A stretch of 64,000 nucleotides of DNA from Flavobacteriales bacterium UBA2669. GTDB taxonomy: Bacteria > Bacteroidota > Bacteroidia > Flavobacteriales_E > Vicingaceae. The notes beneath the pieces are model-generated. The model saw nothing but the letters and a program-made list of their open reading frames with translations. It was not told the origin of the DNA and searched no databases. The stretch is taken from the NCBI GenBank assembly GCA_002359215.1, contig DEMN01000012.1, forward strand, positions 124,001 through 188,000, read 5' to 3'. Positions within the stretch are counted from its first letter, which is position 1. Every line of letters begins with the position of its first letter. The translations under genes were made by a program, and so were the position numbers. Positions 42,792 through 51,369 of the stretch are shown here, piece after piece.

Positions 42792-42881
42792 CCGAAAAAA
42801 CAAGAATTTTTAATTCTTTATTTTTTCGAGCATTCTCGAAATATTAATTTTTCAAAGAAAAATATATTTCGGAACTTCGAA
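42792..42881. repeat. Two-hairpin dispersed repeat, copy A
   Basis: Hairpin 1 (42793-42828): CGAAAAAA with GAATT pairs with AATTC and TTTTTTCG. Hairpin 2 (42837-42871): CGAAATAT, bulge TA, ATTTTTC, loop AAA, GAAAAAT, ATATTTCG. Copy B at 46794-46884 has the same order, spacing and bulge. The inner pair A42847-T42863 is G46850-C46866 in copy B, a compensatory change. It lies between dapB and a small unknown gene. Confidence 0.8.
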
Positions 42882-42957
42882 TATTATAATTCAGACGCTC
42901 TACTTTACAGACAGACAAATAAAACAACTGATAAACTTATAAACGCTTAAACTAAAG

Positions 42958-43254
42958 ATGACTCCAAATGAAAAAGAAAAAATAAAAGTCTTAATTCAAA
43001 AGTATAATCCCATACTTAAAGAATCTATTGAAATTGCGTTGGTGGAAGATTTGTTTAACCTGATTATTGTTAACAGAGACGATACAGATTTTGAGTTGAA
43101 AGATTTGTTAAAGAACAAAAAACAACTTAAAAAGTTTGTGATGAAAGAGTTTATTCAGCTCAATAACAAACTACTTACCTCCGAATTAAGACACATGGAA
43201 GAACCTAAATTTAAACTCACTAAAAGAGATAGTCAAATTAATTTGAAATTGTAA
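42958..43254 (+). CDS. Small hypothetical protein
   Basis: A 98-residue, charged, probably all-helical protein with no recognised motif (KEKIKVLIQKYNPILKES, LLKNKKQLKKFVMKEFIQLN). No signal peptide or membrane helix. It sits between two dispersed repeats (42792-42881 and 43264-43309). Coding is supported by an uninterrupted ATG-to-stop frame and amphipathic pattern, but a non-conserved frame cannot be excluded. Confidence 0.55.
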   Translation: MTPNEKEKIKVLIQKYNPILKESIEIALVEDLFNLIIVNRDDTDFELKDLLKNKKQLKKFVMKEFIQLNNKLLTSELRHMEEPKFKLTKRDSQINLKL

Positions 43255-43263
43255 GGAGCAGTT

Positions 43264-43309
43264 GTCATTTTGAACGAAGCTTATCAAAATGTCGCTAGAG
43301 AAATCTTTT
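43264..43309 (+). repeat. Short copy of the GTCATTT(C/T)GA repeat family
   Basis: GTCATTTTGAACGAAGC (start 43264) to GAGAAATCTTTT (end 43309). CATTTTGA (43266-43273) is the exact inverse of TCAAAATG (43284-43291), an 8-bp stem. It resembles the terminal repeats of the GIY-YIG unit. Confidence 0.65.
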
Positions 43310-43383
43310 AAGTTCAGTTAGGCTAAAACTTTTAAGTTGAGTTTTTTATACTATTTTTGGATATCTGTTACTAAATCAATTAA

Positions 43384-44871
43384 GTGAAATCGGTTTCAAA
43401 AAAATGGATGTACTTTTTACTGGCAATAGTATTGGCTGTTGTGGGTTATTGGTTGGTGCCTTCTGCTTCTAATTCTAAAGCACCTATCATGGCAGCAATC
43501 GTTATTCTTATGGCTGTCTGTTGGATTTTTGAAGTCTTACCCATAGCCGTAACTTCCTTATTTCCTATGTTTTTATTTCCGCTTTTTGGTATTTTAGATG
43601 CCAAAGATACTGCTGTATTCTATGGTAAAGAGATTATTTTTTTATTTCTCGGTGGATTAATGTTGGCTCAAGGTATTCAACAATCTAACCTGCATCAGCG
43701 ATTAGCATTGAGAATTGTTAGCATTATTGGTAGTAAACCTGCTCATCTTATTTTAGGATTTATGATAACCACCTCTTTTTTAAGCATGTGGATATCCAAT
43801 ACCGCTACAGTAATGGTAATGATGCCAATAGGTATTTCTATTATTGAAGAATTAAAAACGAGTATCACTAATGATAATAAAAAACTGATAAGCCGATTTG
43901 CTGTTGCCTTAATGTTGTGTATTGCTTATGCGGCCGATATTGGCGGAATGGCAACCGTTATTGGTACCATGCCCAACATGATTTTCATAGAAATGTACCA
44001 AACTATTTTCCCTGATAAAGCAGTAATTGGTTTTACACAATGGATGATGATAGGCTTACCAATTGCGATTACTTTTATCATTACAGGTTGGTTATTACTG
44101 ACCAAAATAATTTATAGAATGCCTAAAGATAATCTATTAAAAAGTAATGATGTAGTTAAAAGTCAGTTGCAAGGATTAGGAAAGATTACAAGGGATGAAG
44201 TCTTATCAGGGGTAGTATTTTTTATAGCTGCCATTTTATGGATAACAGGTTCAGATTTACGTTTATCTGAAACTATTATTATTCATGGATGGCGAACTAT
44301 TTTTGGATTGGAAATGACAACGGATGCTACAATAGCAATTGCTGCAGCAACTTTGTTGTTTCTTATTCCATCTAAACAAAGAGAAGGAGAAATGTTATTG
44401 AAATGGAGTCATGTACACAGTTTACCTTGGGGAGTGTTGTTGCTTTTTGGTGGAGGTTTTGCCATTGCAGGTGGATTTACTTCTTCGGGTTTATCGGATG
44501 TTGTAGGGAATCTTTTTTCACAAATGACTTTTTCCTCTCCACTAGTGATGGTTGTAGTAGTTTGTGTAGTACTTACCTTACTTACAGAAGTAACCTCCAA
44601 TACAGCAACTACCAATTTGGTGTTACCTATTTTAGCACAAGCAAGTATAGCATTAGATATAGAACCTATTTTATTGATGATTCCCGCAACACTTTCGGCA
44701 AGTTGTGCTTTTATGATGCCTGTAGCATCTCCAACTCAAGCAATTATTTTTGGATCGGGTTATGTAAAAATAAAGCAAATGATTCGAGCAGGTATTTTAT
44801 TTAATTTGTTGGGTGTTATTATTGTCACTTCTATGTTTATGTTATTGTTTAAGTTTGTTTTTGGCGTATAG
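43384..44871 (+). CDS. SLC13/DASS family sodium-coupled anion transporter
   Basis: A 495-residue inner-membrane protein with about 12 hydrophobic segments, starting at GTG 43384. Both halves carry the DASS sodium/substrate motif: WISNTATVMVMMPIGISI (about 138-155) and EVTSNTATTNLVLPILAQ (about 402-419), and the second-half QGIQ-type region is visible. Members import di- or tricarboxylates (or sulfate) with Na+; the substrate is not decided by these motifs, though the SNT motifs favour carboxylates. It is transcribed alone. Confidence 0.9.
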   Translation: MKSVSKKWMYFLLAIVLAVVGYWLVPSASNSKAPIMAAIVILMAVCWIFEVLPIAVTSLFPMFLFPLFGILDAKDTAVFYGKEIIFLFLGGLMLAQGIQQSNLHQRLALRIVSIIGSKPAHLILGFMITTSFLSMWISNTATVMVMMPIGISIIEELKTSITNDNKKLISRFAVALMLCIAYAADIGGMATVIGTMPNMIFIEMYQTIFPDKAVIGFTQWMMIGLPIAITFIITGWLLLTKIIYRMPKDNLLKSNDVVKSQLQGLGKITRDEVLSGVVFFIAAILWITGSDLRLSETIIIHGWRTIFGLEMTTDATIAIAAATLLFLIPSKQREGEMLLKWSHVHSLPWGVLLLFGGGFAIAGGFTSSGLSDVVGNLFSQMTFSSPLVMVVVVCVVLTLLTEVTSNTATTNLVLPILAQASIALDIEPILLMIPATLSASCAFMMPVASPTQAIIFGSGYVKIKQMIRAGILFNLLGVIIVTSMFMLLFKFVFGV

Positions 44872-45016
44872 AACACAAATATCTATGAAACGAATTTGTA
44901 TAGATAAAGCAAAATGATTTTACATCTCTATGGTTAAATCAAAAATTATATTCAAAATCACTTTAATTAAATTTCTAAAAAAGTATTTTTGAGAATTAAA
45001 TAAAAAAGCATAAAAA

Positions 45017-46660
45017 ATGGCAAAAAAGATAGATTTAGAATTCAGTAAAAATGAAGATGTTAACCGACTTTCAGTATCAGATTTAAATCGTAGATTAGAA
45101 AAAGTGTATTTGGGTGGAGGGAAGAAAAAAATTGAATCGCACCATGCTAAAGGAAAGCTTACTGCCAGAGAAAGAATTGATTATTTGTTGGATAAAAAAT
45201 CAGCGAGAATAGAAATTGGTGCGTTTGCCGGAGAAGGTATGTACGAAGAACAAGGTGGCTGTCCTTCCGGAGGAGTAGTTGGAATGATAGGTTATGTAAA
45301 AGGAAAACAATGTTTGGTGGTAGCCAACGATGCTACTGTTAAAGCTGGAGCTTGGTTTCCTATAGCTGCTAAAAAAAATCTACGCTTTCAGGAAATTGCC
45401 ATGGAAAACAAATTGCCAATTATCTATTTGGTAGACAGTGCAGGTGTTTTTTTGCCTATGCAAGATGAAATTTTCCCAGATAAAGAACATTTTGGAAGAA
45501 TTTTCAGAAACAACGCCATCATGTCTTCAGAAGGAATTATACAAATTGCTGCGATTATGGGAAGTTGTGTTGCCGGAGGTGCTTATTTACCTATTATGAG
45601 TGATGAAGCTATGATAGTAGATAAAACAGGTTCTATTTTTTTAGCAGGTTCTTATTTAGTGAAAGCAGCGATTGGTGAAAGCATTGACAATGAAACATTA
45701 GGTGGAGCTACAACACATTGCGAAATTTCTGGAGTAACTGATTATAAATGTAAGGATGATCAAGATTGTTTAGATAGGATTAAAAACATTATGGATAAAA
45801 TTGGTGATTACGATAAGGCAGGATTTAACAGAGTGAAACCAACTCAGCCTAAGTTAGACCCAAAAGAAATTTATGGCATATTACCCGACACTCGTGAAAA
45901 ACCTTATGACGTAAGAGAAATTATTAAACGTTTGGTTGATAATTCTGAATTTGAAGAATATAAGGAAGCTTACGGACAAACTATTGTTTGTGGCTATGCT
46001 CGAGTTGACGGATGGTCAGTAGGAATAGTTGCTAATCAACGTATGGTGGTAAAATCTAAAAAAGGAGAAATGCAGTTTGGAGGTGTTATTTATTCCGATT
46101 CGGCAGATAAAGCAGCTCGTTTTATTATGAATTGTAACCAAAAGAAAATTCCTTTGGTGTTTTTGCAAGATGTTAGTGGTTTTATGGTAGGCTCACGTTC
46201 GGAGCATGGAGGAATTATTAAGGATGGAGCTAAAATGGTAGCTGCTCAGGCAAATTCAGTTGTTCCTAAGTTTACTATTATTATGGGGAATTCTTATGGA
46301 GCAGGAAATTATGCTATGTGCGGAAAAGCTTATGATCCAAGATTAATTGTAGCTTGGCCTTCGGCACAATTGGCGGTAATGAGTGGTGCTTCGGCAGCAA
46401 AAACCTTATTACAAATTGAAGTGGCTTCATTAAAAGCGAAGGGAGAAAAAGAAATTATCAAGGAAAAAGAAGATGAATTATATAACAGAATTAAAGACAG
46501 ATATGATGAGCAAATTTCTCCTTACTATGCTGCTGCAAGACTTTGGACAGATGCCATCATTGACCCAAAGGACACTAGAAAATGGATTTCTATGGGAATA
46601 GAAGCTGCCGACCATGCTCCTATTACTAAAAGATATAATGTTGGGGTGATTCAGACTTAG
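45017..46660 (+). CDS. Acyl-CoA carboxylase, carboxyltransferase (beta) subunit
   Basis: A 547-residue carboxyltransferase of the propionyl/methylcrotonyl-CoA carboxylase group. ARERIDYLLD, CVAGGAYLPIMSDEAMIV, GSIFLAGSYLVKAAIGE, and IPLVFLQDVSGFMVGS with NSYGAGNYAMCGKAYDP are the crotonase-fold landmarks of both halves. Such subunits transfer CO2 from biotin to an acyl-CoA; the closest feel is methylcrotonyl-CoA carboxylase, but substrate assignment is tentative. No biotin carboxylase gene is adjacent, which is unusual for this family. Confidence 0.9.
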   Translation: MAKKIDLEFSKNEDVNRLSVSDLNRRLEKVYLGGGKKKIESHHAKGKLTARERIDYLLDKKSARIEIGAFAGEGMYEEQGGCPSGGVVGMIGYVKGKQCLVVANDATVKAGAWFPIAAKKNLRFQEIAMENKLPIIYLVDSAGVFLPMQDEIFPDKEHFGRIFRNNAIMSSEGIIQIAAIMGSCVAGGAYLPIMSDEAMIVDKTGSIFLAGSYLVKAAIGESIDNETLGGATTHCEISGVTDYKCKDDQDCLDRIKNIMDKIGDYDKAGFNRVKPTQPKLDPKEIYGILPDTREKPYDVREIIKRLVDNSEFEEYKEAYGQTIVCGYARVDGWSVGIVANQRMVVKSKKGEMQFGGVIYSDSADKAARFIMNCNQKKIPLVFLQDVSGFMVGSRSEHGGIIKDGAKMVAAQANSVVPKFTIIMGNSYGAGNYAMCGKAYDPRLIVAWPSAQLAVMSGASAAKTLLQIEVASLKAKGEKEIIKEKEDELYNRIKDRYDEQISPYYAAARLWTDAIIDPKDTRKWISMGIEAADHAPITKRYNVGVIQT

Positions 46661-46719
46661 GAGATTAGAGATTGTAGAAGTTGGAAGACCGAAGTCAGAA
46701 GACGGAAGAATTATAGATT

Positions 46720-46761
46720 GAAGACTGCAAACTGAAGACTGCAAACTGAAGACTGAGAGCT
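46720..46761 (+). repeat. Three tandem 14-base units
   Basis: GAAGACTGCAAACT (46720-46733) is repeated exactly (46734-46747), then as GAAGACTGAGAGCT (46748-46761). Related GAAG-rich words precede it from 46681. It is non-coding. Confidence 0.85.
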
Positions 46762-46793
46762 GAACGATTAACAATATTGCATCTCTGCGTCTG

Positions 46794-46884
46794 CCGAAAA
46801 AACAAGAATTTTCAATTCTTTGTTTTTTTCGAGCATCCTCGAAATATTAGTTTTTCAAATAAAAACATATTTCGGGATTTGCGA
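46794..46884. repeat. Two-hairpin dispersed repeat, copy B
   Basis: Hairpin 1 is 46795-46831 and hairpin 2 is 46840-46874; most bases are identical to copy A at 42792-42881 over about 85 positions. The pair G46850-C46866 replaces A-T in copy A. In hairpin 1, C46803 can pair with G46822 where copy A has a C/A mismatch. It lies between the carboxylase and DUF2797 genes. Confidence 0.8.
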
Positions 46885-46927
46885 GAAACGAGCTTGTGAG
46901 TTCAACGAAGTTAAAAATTGAAGATTT

Positions 46928-47725
46928 ATGAAAAAAACCGGTTCCCTTTTAAAAATGCAAACACAACTTCAGGAGGAAGTTCAATACCATTTACCAATTG
47001 GTGAGGACTCGGTTTATCTTAATGAGTTAATAGGTCAAACCATTAAGTTGACTTATGAAAATGCCATTTACTGCATTAAATGTGGACGAAAAACGGTAAA
47101 ATCATTTAATCAAGGTTTTTGTTATCCTTGTTTTAGAGATGCTCCTGAAGCCGCTGATTGGATTATTCACCCTGAAAAATCACAAGCTCATTTAGGTATT
47201 GAAGATAGAGATTTAGCGTATGAGCAAGCTGCACAATTGCAGCCGCATATTGTTTATTTATCACTTACAAGTGGAATTAAAGTAGGCGTAACTAGGCATA
47301 CACAAGTCCCAACCAGATGGATAGATCAAGGAGCTTCACAAGCTATAAAATTAGCAGAAACACCTAATCGTTATTTAGCAGGAATGATAGAGGTTAGTCT
47401 GAAGCAACACATGGACGATAAAACCAATTGGCAACAAATGCTTAAAAATTTACAACCCAGTATTGACTTAATTGCTGAAAGAGATAAAGTAGCCATGTTG
47501 GTGGATGAAGCTTATCATGAGTATCTCCTTCCTAAAAGTGAAATTGTTCGCATGAACTTTCCTGTTTTACATTATCCTGTAAAAGTAAAAAGTATAGGTT
47601 TCGAGAAAGTACCTGAGTACGAAGGAAAAATGGTAGGTATTAAAGGACAATATTTAATGTTTGAAAATGGTATTGTACTCAACATCAGAAAATATGCTGG
47701 TTTTGTTGTAAGTGTAGAAGTTTAA
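46928..47725 (+). CDS. DUF2797 zinc-ribbon protein
   Basis: A 265-residue protein of the DUF2797 family. A zinc-binding CIKCGRK, then CYPCF motif (C-x2-C, C-x2-C, about residues 57-76) is followed by LGIEDRDLAYEQ, VYLSLTSGIKVGVTRHTQVPTRWIDQ and AIKLAETPNRYLAG, a region that recalls GIY-YIG-like strand order (the KVGVTR element). No biochemical role is established. Start ATG 46928 gives the usual family N-terminus. Confidence 0.85.
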   Translation: MKKTGSLLKMQTQLQEEVQYHLPIGEDSVYLNELIGQTIKLTYENAIYCIKCGRKTVKSFNQGFCYPCFRDAPEAADWIIHPEKSQAHLGIEDRDLAYEQAAQLQPHIVYLSLTSGIKVGVTRHTQVPTRWIDQGASQAIKLAETPNRYLAGMIEVSLKQHMDDKTNWQQMLKNLQPSIDLIAERDKVAMLVDEAYHEYLLPKSEIVRMNFPVLHYPVKVKSIGFEKVPEYEGKMVGIKGQYLMFENGIVLNIRKYAGFVVSVEV

Positions 47726-47758
47726 ACATCATTTTTATCGTATTTATTGTGGGTTGTA

Positions 47759-47813
47759 TTACGTAATTCTGCGTAATAAAATTTGTTATTTTTCTTTATT
47801 AATTTACGTAATT
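47759..47813. promoter_or_regulatory. Pair of TTACGTAA palindromes, possible operator
   Basis: TTACGTAATT occurs at 47759-47768 and again at 47804-47813, 45 bases apart, each containing the perfect palindrome TTACGTAA. A related half (GCGTAATAAA) lies between them at 47771. They precede the exported-protein gene at 47900. Role unproven. Confidence 0.3.
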
Positions 47814-47899
47814 GACATCTTTTTTCATGTTCTTAAATATCAGTATTTTGTATAGTTCAAAAGAATTAAAAGACAATGATAATTTAAAAACATATACAC

Positions 47900-48358
47900 A
47901 TGAAAACAATAATTACATTTTTAGCCACAATACTGTTTGCCATAAATGGATTTGGTCAGATAGAATTTAAAGGATATATAGTAAATGAAAAAGGTAAGAA
48001 ATTAAATAATGTAGAGATAAAGTTATATGAAGAAAACTCCTTAATTCATTCAGATTTTATTGCTAATAAATTTGCTTATAATTTATGGCTAAACAAGTAT
48101 TATACAGTTGAACTTTCTAAAGAAGGTTATTTTACCAAAAGAATTATAGTTTCTACTTTAGCAAGTGTTTATGACGCAGAACCATTTGAATGTGATATTG
48201 AATTAATTAAAATATCGGATGATTTAGATGATTCTGATTTCGATTTTCCTGTAGCAATAGTTGAGTACAAACAATACCAAGGAGGATTTCATTACAACAT
48301 AATTAAAAATAATGGATTTGAGAAAAGAGAGGAATTAATTACGCAACAAGAAAAATAA
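47900..48358 (+). CDS. Small exported protein with transthyretin/CarboxypepD_reg-like fold
   Basis: A 152-residue protein with a signal peptide (1-19, ending GFGQ). The mature part (FKGYIVNEKGKKLNNVEIKLYE, then LWLNKYYTVELSKEGYFTKR) has the beta-sandwich pattern of the carboxypeptidase regulatory domain. It is small, periplasmic or surface-located, and of unknown role. Two TTACGTAA palindromes occur 87-141 bases upstream. It converges on nadE with adjacent stop codons. Confidence 0.65.
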   Translation: MKTIITFLATILFAINGFGQIEFKGYIVNEKGKKLNNVEIKLYEENSLIHSDFIANKFAYNLWLNKYYTVELSKEGYFTKRIIVSTLASVYDAEPFECDIELIKISDDLDDSDFDFPVAIVEYKQYQGGFHYNIIKNNGFEKREELITQQEK

Positions 48359-49153
48359 TTAACCTCTTATCTCATCAGGGATTATACAAACCGGAATAGG
48401 TTTCATTTTGTGCTGATTAGCTGTATTTAGTTTTTTGTATATAGTCAGTACTTTTTTTTGTCTGTTAGTTAGGTTAGTTTCTGCTGAATTAGTATTCGCA
48501 AAAGCCATTGCCCATTCCAATTCTGGGTAAGTAGCTCCAATTTGGTCTTCATCGGTTCTTTCATCTCCCCAAAGTCCATCAGTTGGTGGAGCAACCATAA
48601 TATCATTGTTTATACCTAAAAATTCTCCCAACATATATACTTCGGTTTTTGTTAAATCAGCAATAGGACTAATATCTACACCTCCATCACCATATTTGGT
48701 ATAAAAACCTACACCAAAATCTTCAATTTTATTACCTGTACCCACCACTAAAAAACTATTCTTTTGAGCATGATAATAAAGTGTTGTCATTCGCATTCTG
48801 GCTCTTAAATTAGCTAGAGCAAGAGCTTCTTTTTGATTGTTTTTATCGGTGGATAAAGTTTTTAAAAAACTATCAAAAATAGGTGTAAGATCAGTTTGTA
48901 AGTTGGTTACATTATCAAATTTGGTTTTTAGTTGCTTAATGTGTTTGTGGCCTCTATTCACTTGATTAATATCTTGATAAATAGACATTTCTAAACATAA
49001 AACAGGTAGTTTGGTAAGAGCTGCTAAGCTAGAAGTAACAGCAGAATCTATACCTCCTGAAACACCAATAACAAAACCTTTTGCATGTGCTTTTTCTGCA
49101 TATTGTTTCAACCAATTAACGATATGGATAACCGTTTTTTCAGAATTAATCAT
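48359..49153 (-). CDS. nadE: Ammonia-dependent NAD synthetase
   Basis: A 264-residue enzyme converting nicotinate adenine dinucleotide to NAD. It has the PP-loop GVSGGIDSAVTSSLA, the substrate-site region NLRARMRMTTLYYHAQ, VVGTGNKIEDFGVGFYTKYGDGGVD, and ADLTKTEVYMLGEFLG. It has no N-terminal glutaminase domain, so free ammonia is expected to be the nitrogen source. It is 9 bases after the PorT-like gene. nadA is also in the window (52750). Confidence 0.95.
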   Translation of the reverse strand: MINSEKTVIHIVNWLKQYAEKAHAKGFVIGVSGGIDSAVTSSLAALTKLPVLCLEMSIYQDINQVNRGHKHIKQLKTKFDNVTNLQTDLTPIFDSFLKTLSTDKNNQKEALALANLRARMRMTTLYYHAQKNSFLVVGTGNKIEDFGVGFYTKYGDGGVDISPIADLTKTEVYMLGEFLGINNDIMVAPPTDGLWGDERTDEDQIGATYPELEWAMAFANTNSAETNLTNRQKKVLTIYKKLNTANQHKMKPIPVCIIPDEIRG

Positions 49154-49162
49154 GCTCAGATG

Positions 49163-49918
49163 TTAAAAATAGATACCTAAATCTAAAGAAAAGTAATTAA
49201 GATTAGCATTGGCTGATTTATTCTTGTAATTTGGAGTTCCATCAGCATTATAAATAGGAGCTCCATTTCCATCTATATTAACAAGTTTATTGTCTAATGT
49301 ATTTATAAAACCATTATTAAAGGTGATTCCAAACATTACGGCAGTATTTCCGGAAATGCTGTATTCTGCACCAATACCAATTACTAACCAAGCATTAAAA
49401 AATTTAATATCATCTTTAATATCTACATCACTTTTAGAAATTCCACCACTTACATTTTTGTAATCAAAATCTCCATTAGAACTATAGTTAAATCCTGTCT
49501 TTACACCAAAGTTTCCATAATAAGTCATATAACCGATTTCGTTAGTTCTTAATTTTAACGTAAGTGGAATTTCAATGTACTTTAGGTTGTAAGACTGATC
49601 AATTTGTGTAAATGAATAAACATTATTATCTGCATCATGAAAATGATCAAAATAGGTAAGGTTTCCTCCTAATTTGCTAAGGGTTAATCCTGTTGAAAAT
49701 AAATAGTTTTTAGCTAAAAAAAACTCTGCAGATAATCCGTAAGAAAAACCCAATGAAGAACCATTTTTTTCATAGCCATCAGAAGAAGGATTTAACCAAG
49801 CAATATTAGGTGAAAAATGTAATCCGAATCTAAATTTTCTAAGTTCATCTTCTTGTGCAGAAAGGTTAGAAATAATTCCTATAAATAGTATTAAAGTAAG
49901 TAACTTTGCTTTTTTCAT
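49163..49918 (-). CDS. PorT-family outer-membrane beta-barrel protein
   Basis: A 251-residue protein with a signal peptide (1-21, ending LSAQ) and barrel features: FRFGLHFSPNIAWLNPSSDG, SLGFSYGLSAEFFLAKNYLF, YIEIPLTLKLRTNEIG and a C-terminal FSLDLGIYF strand. This is the generic PorT/OmpW-like family, common and of unknown function, distinct from the true porT candidate at 28486. It is upstream of nadE and divergent from gldB, with a -7 box TAAATTTG at 49957-49950. Confidence 0.75.
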   Translation of the reverse strand: MKKAKLLTLILFIGIISNLSAQEDELRKFRFGLHFSPNIAWLNPSSDGYEKNGSSLGFSYGLSAEFFLAKNYLFSTGLTLSKLGGNLTYFDHFHDADNNVYSFTQIDQSYNLKYIEIPLTLKLRTNEIGYMTYYGNFGVKTGFNYSSNGDFDYKNVSGGISKSDVDIKDDIKFFNAWLVIGIGAEYSISGNTAVMFGITFNNGFINTLDNKLVNIDGNGAPIYNADGTPNYKNKSANANLNYFSLDLGIYF

Positions 49919-49983
49919 TTTCTTTAGCTTATAAGTTAATATCGAATTACAAATTTATACAAATATTATAAGATTAATCTAGC

Positions 49984-51015
49984 ATGTATAAAATAATAAA
50001 AAATAGTAGTCTTTTTAGCAGTTGTTTTATTGTAATTTTATTTGTATTCAGCCTGTTTTCATGTTCAGATAACCCTTTAGAGATTGATGTTTCGCATGTT
50101 GATTTGGAACTAGAAGTAAAAGCTTTTGAAAAAGAGTTGTTTCAAAAAAAAGATAAACTTACCAACGATGAAATTGATATGATAGCTCAAAATTATCATC
50201 CTTTTTTTGATGATTTTACCAACCAAATTATCAATATTGGAGATGCCAGAAGAGGCGATTTTAATTTTCAGTTAAATGCTTTTAGAACCGACCCCGGAAT
50301 TAGAGATGTTTATGCTGATGTACAAAAACAATTTACTGATTTTTCGCCTTATCAAAAAGAATTAACAAATGCTTTTAAGCATTATAAATATTACTTTCCT
50401 ACCGAAAAAGTACCAACTATTATTACTTATGTTTCGGGCTTTAATTATGCCATAGCCACAGGAAAAGATTATTTAGGAATTGGCTTAGATATGTTTTTAG
50501 GAAGCGATTACAAAGCCTATGCTCAGCTAGGTTTGCCTCAATATAAAAGTATGTTGATGTCTGAAGAATATTTAGTGCCGAGTGTATTGTTGGGATGGAT
50601 TTCTACAGAATTTGAAATGCCTGTTGCTCAGCCAAATTTAATGGAAGAAATGATACATCAGGGAAAAATAATTTATATGTTGGATGCCCTTATTCCTAAT
50701 GAAAAAAATGCTAAAAAAATTAATTATTCTCCAGAACAATATAATTGGTGTGAAAATAACAAACAAGAAATTTGGTTTTATTTTATGGATAACGAGTTGC
50801 TCTATACTAAAGAAAACAGTCAAATCATTAAGTTTATGGGAGAGGCTCCTTTTACTCAGGGTTTTCCAGAAGGATCTCCCGGAAGAATAGGACATTATTT
50901 AGGGTGGCAAATTGTAAAGGCCTATATGAAAAAAAATCAGGAAGTAACTATTCCTGAGTTAATGCATGAAAAAGACTATCAAAAAATACTGACAAAATCA
51001 AAATATAAACCATAA
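49984..51015 (+). CDS. gldB: Gliding motility lipoprotein GldB
   Basis: A 343-residue lipoprotein with lipobox LFSC (lipidated Cys27). The body has the GldB pattern (DVSHVDLELEVKAFEKELF, RTDPGIRDVYADVQKQFTDF, TYVSGFNYAIATGKDYLGIG, PEGSPGRIGHYLGWQIV). GldB is required for gliding and T9SS function in Flavobacterium johnsoniae. It is followed by gldC after 20 bases, the same arrangement as in that organism, and lies beside nadE and a barrel gene. Confidence 0.92.
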   Translation: MYKIIKNSSLFSSCFIVILFVFSLFSCSDNPLEIDVSHVDLELEVKAFEKELFQKKDKLTNDEIDMIAQNYHPFFDDFTNQIINIGDARRGDFNFQLNAFRTDPGIRDVYADVQKQFTDFSPYQKELTNAFKHYKYYFPTEKVPTIITYVSGFNYAIATGKDYLGIGLDMFLGSDYKAYAQLGLPQYKSMLMSEEYLVPSVLLGWISTEFEMPVAQPNLMEEMIHQGKIIYMLDALIPNEKNAKKINYSPEQYNWCENNKQEIWFYFMDNELLYTKENSQIIKFMGEAPFTQGFPEGSPGRIGHYLGWQIVKAYMKKNQEVTIPELMHEKDYQKILTKSKYKP

Positions 51016-51035
51016 TATTTTTAATAATTACAAGA

Positions 51036-51365
51036 ATGAAACAATCTGAAATAAACATTAAAGTAAGTTTAGATGAAAATCATGTTCCACAAAAAATTAC
51101 TTGGAACTCTAAAGATGATGTGCAGGATGCTTCAAGCGAATGCAAAGCATTAATGATGAGTCTTTGGGATGCTAAAGAAAACAATACCTTGCGTATAGAT
51201 TTATGGACCAAAGACATGATGATTGATGAAATGAAACACTTCTTCTTTCAAAGTATGATTACTATGAGCGATACCTACGAAAGAGCAACAAGCGATACAG
51301 CTACAGCTGAAGAAATTAGAGAATTTGCCAAAAAAATGGGTGAAAAAATATTAGCTCAAAAATGA
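51036..51365 (+). CDS. gldC: Gliding motility protein GldC
   Basis: A 109-residue cytoplasmic protein with the GldC pattern: SEINIKVSLDENHVPQKITW, ALMMSLWDAKENNTLRIDLW, MKHFFFQSMITMSDTYERAT. GldC is not essential for gliding but improves it in F. johnsoniae. It sits between gldB and hemN (4-base gap), likely in one transcript with both. Confidence 0.92.
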   Translation: MKQSEINIKVSLDENHVPQKITWNSKDDVQDASSECKALMMSLWDAKENNTLRIDLWTKDMMIDEMKHFFFQSMITMSDTYERATSDTATAEEIREFAKKMGEKILAQK

Positions 51366-51369
51366 ATTT

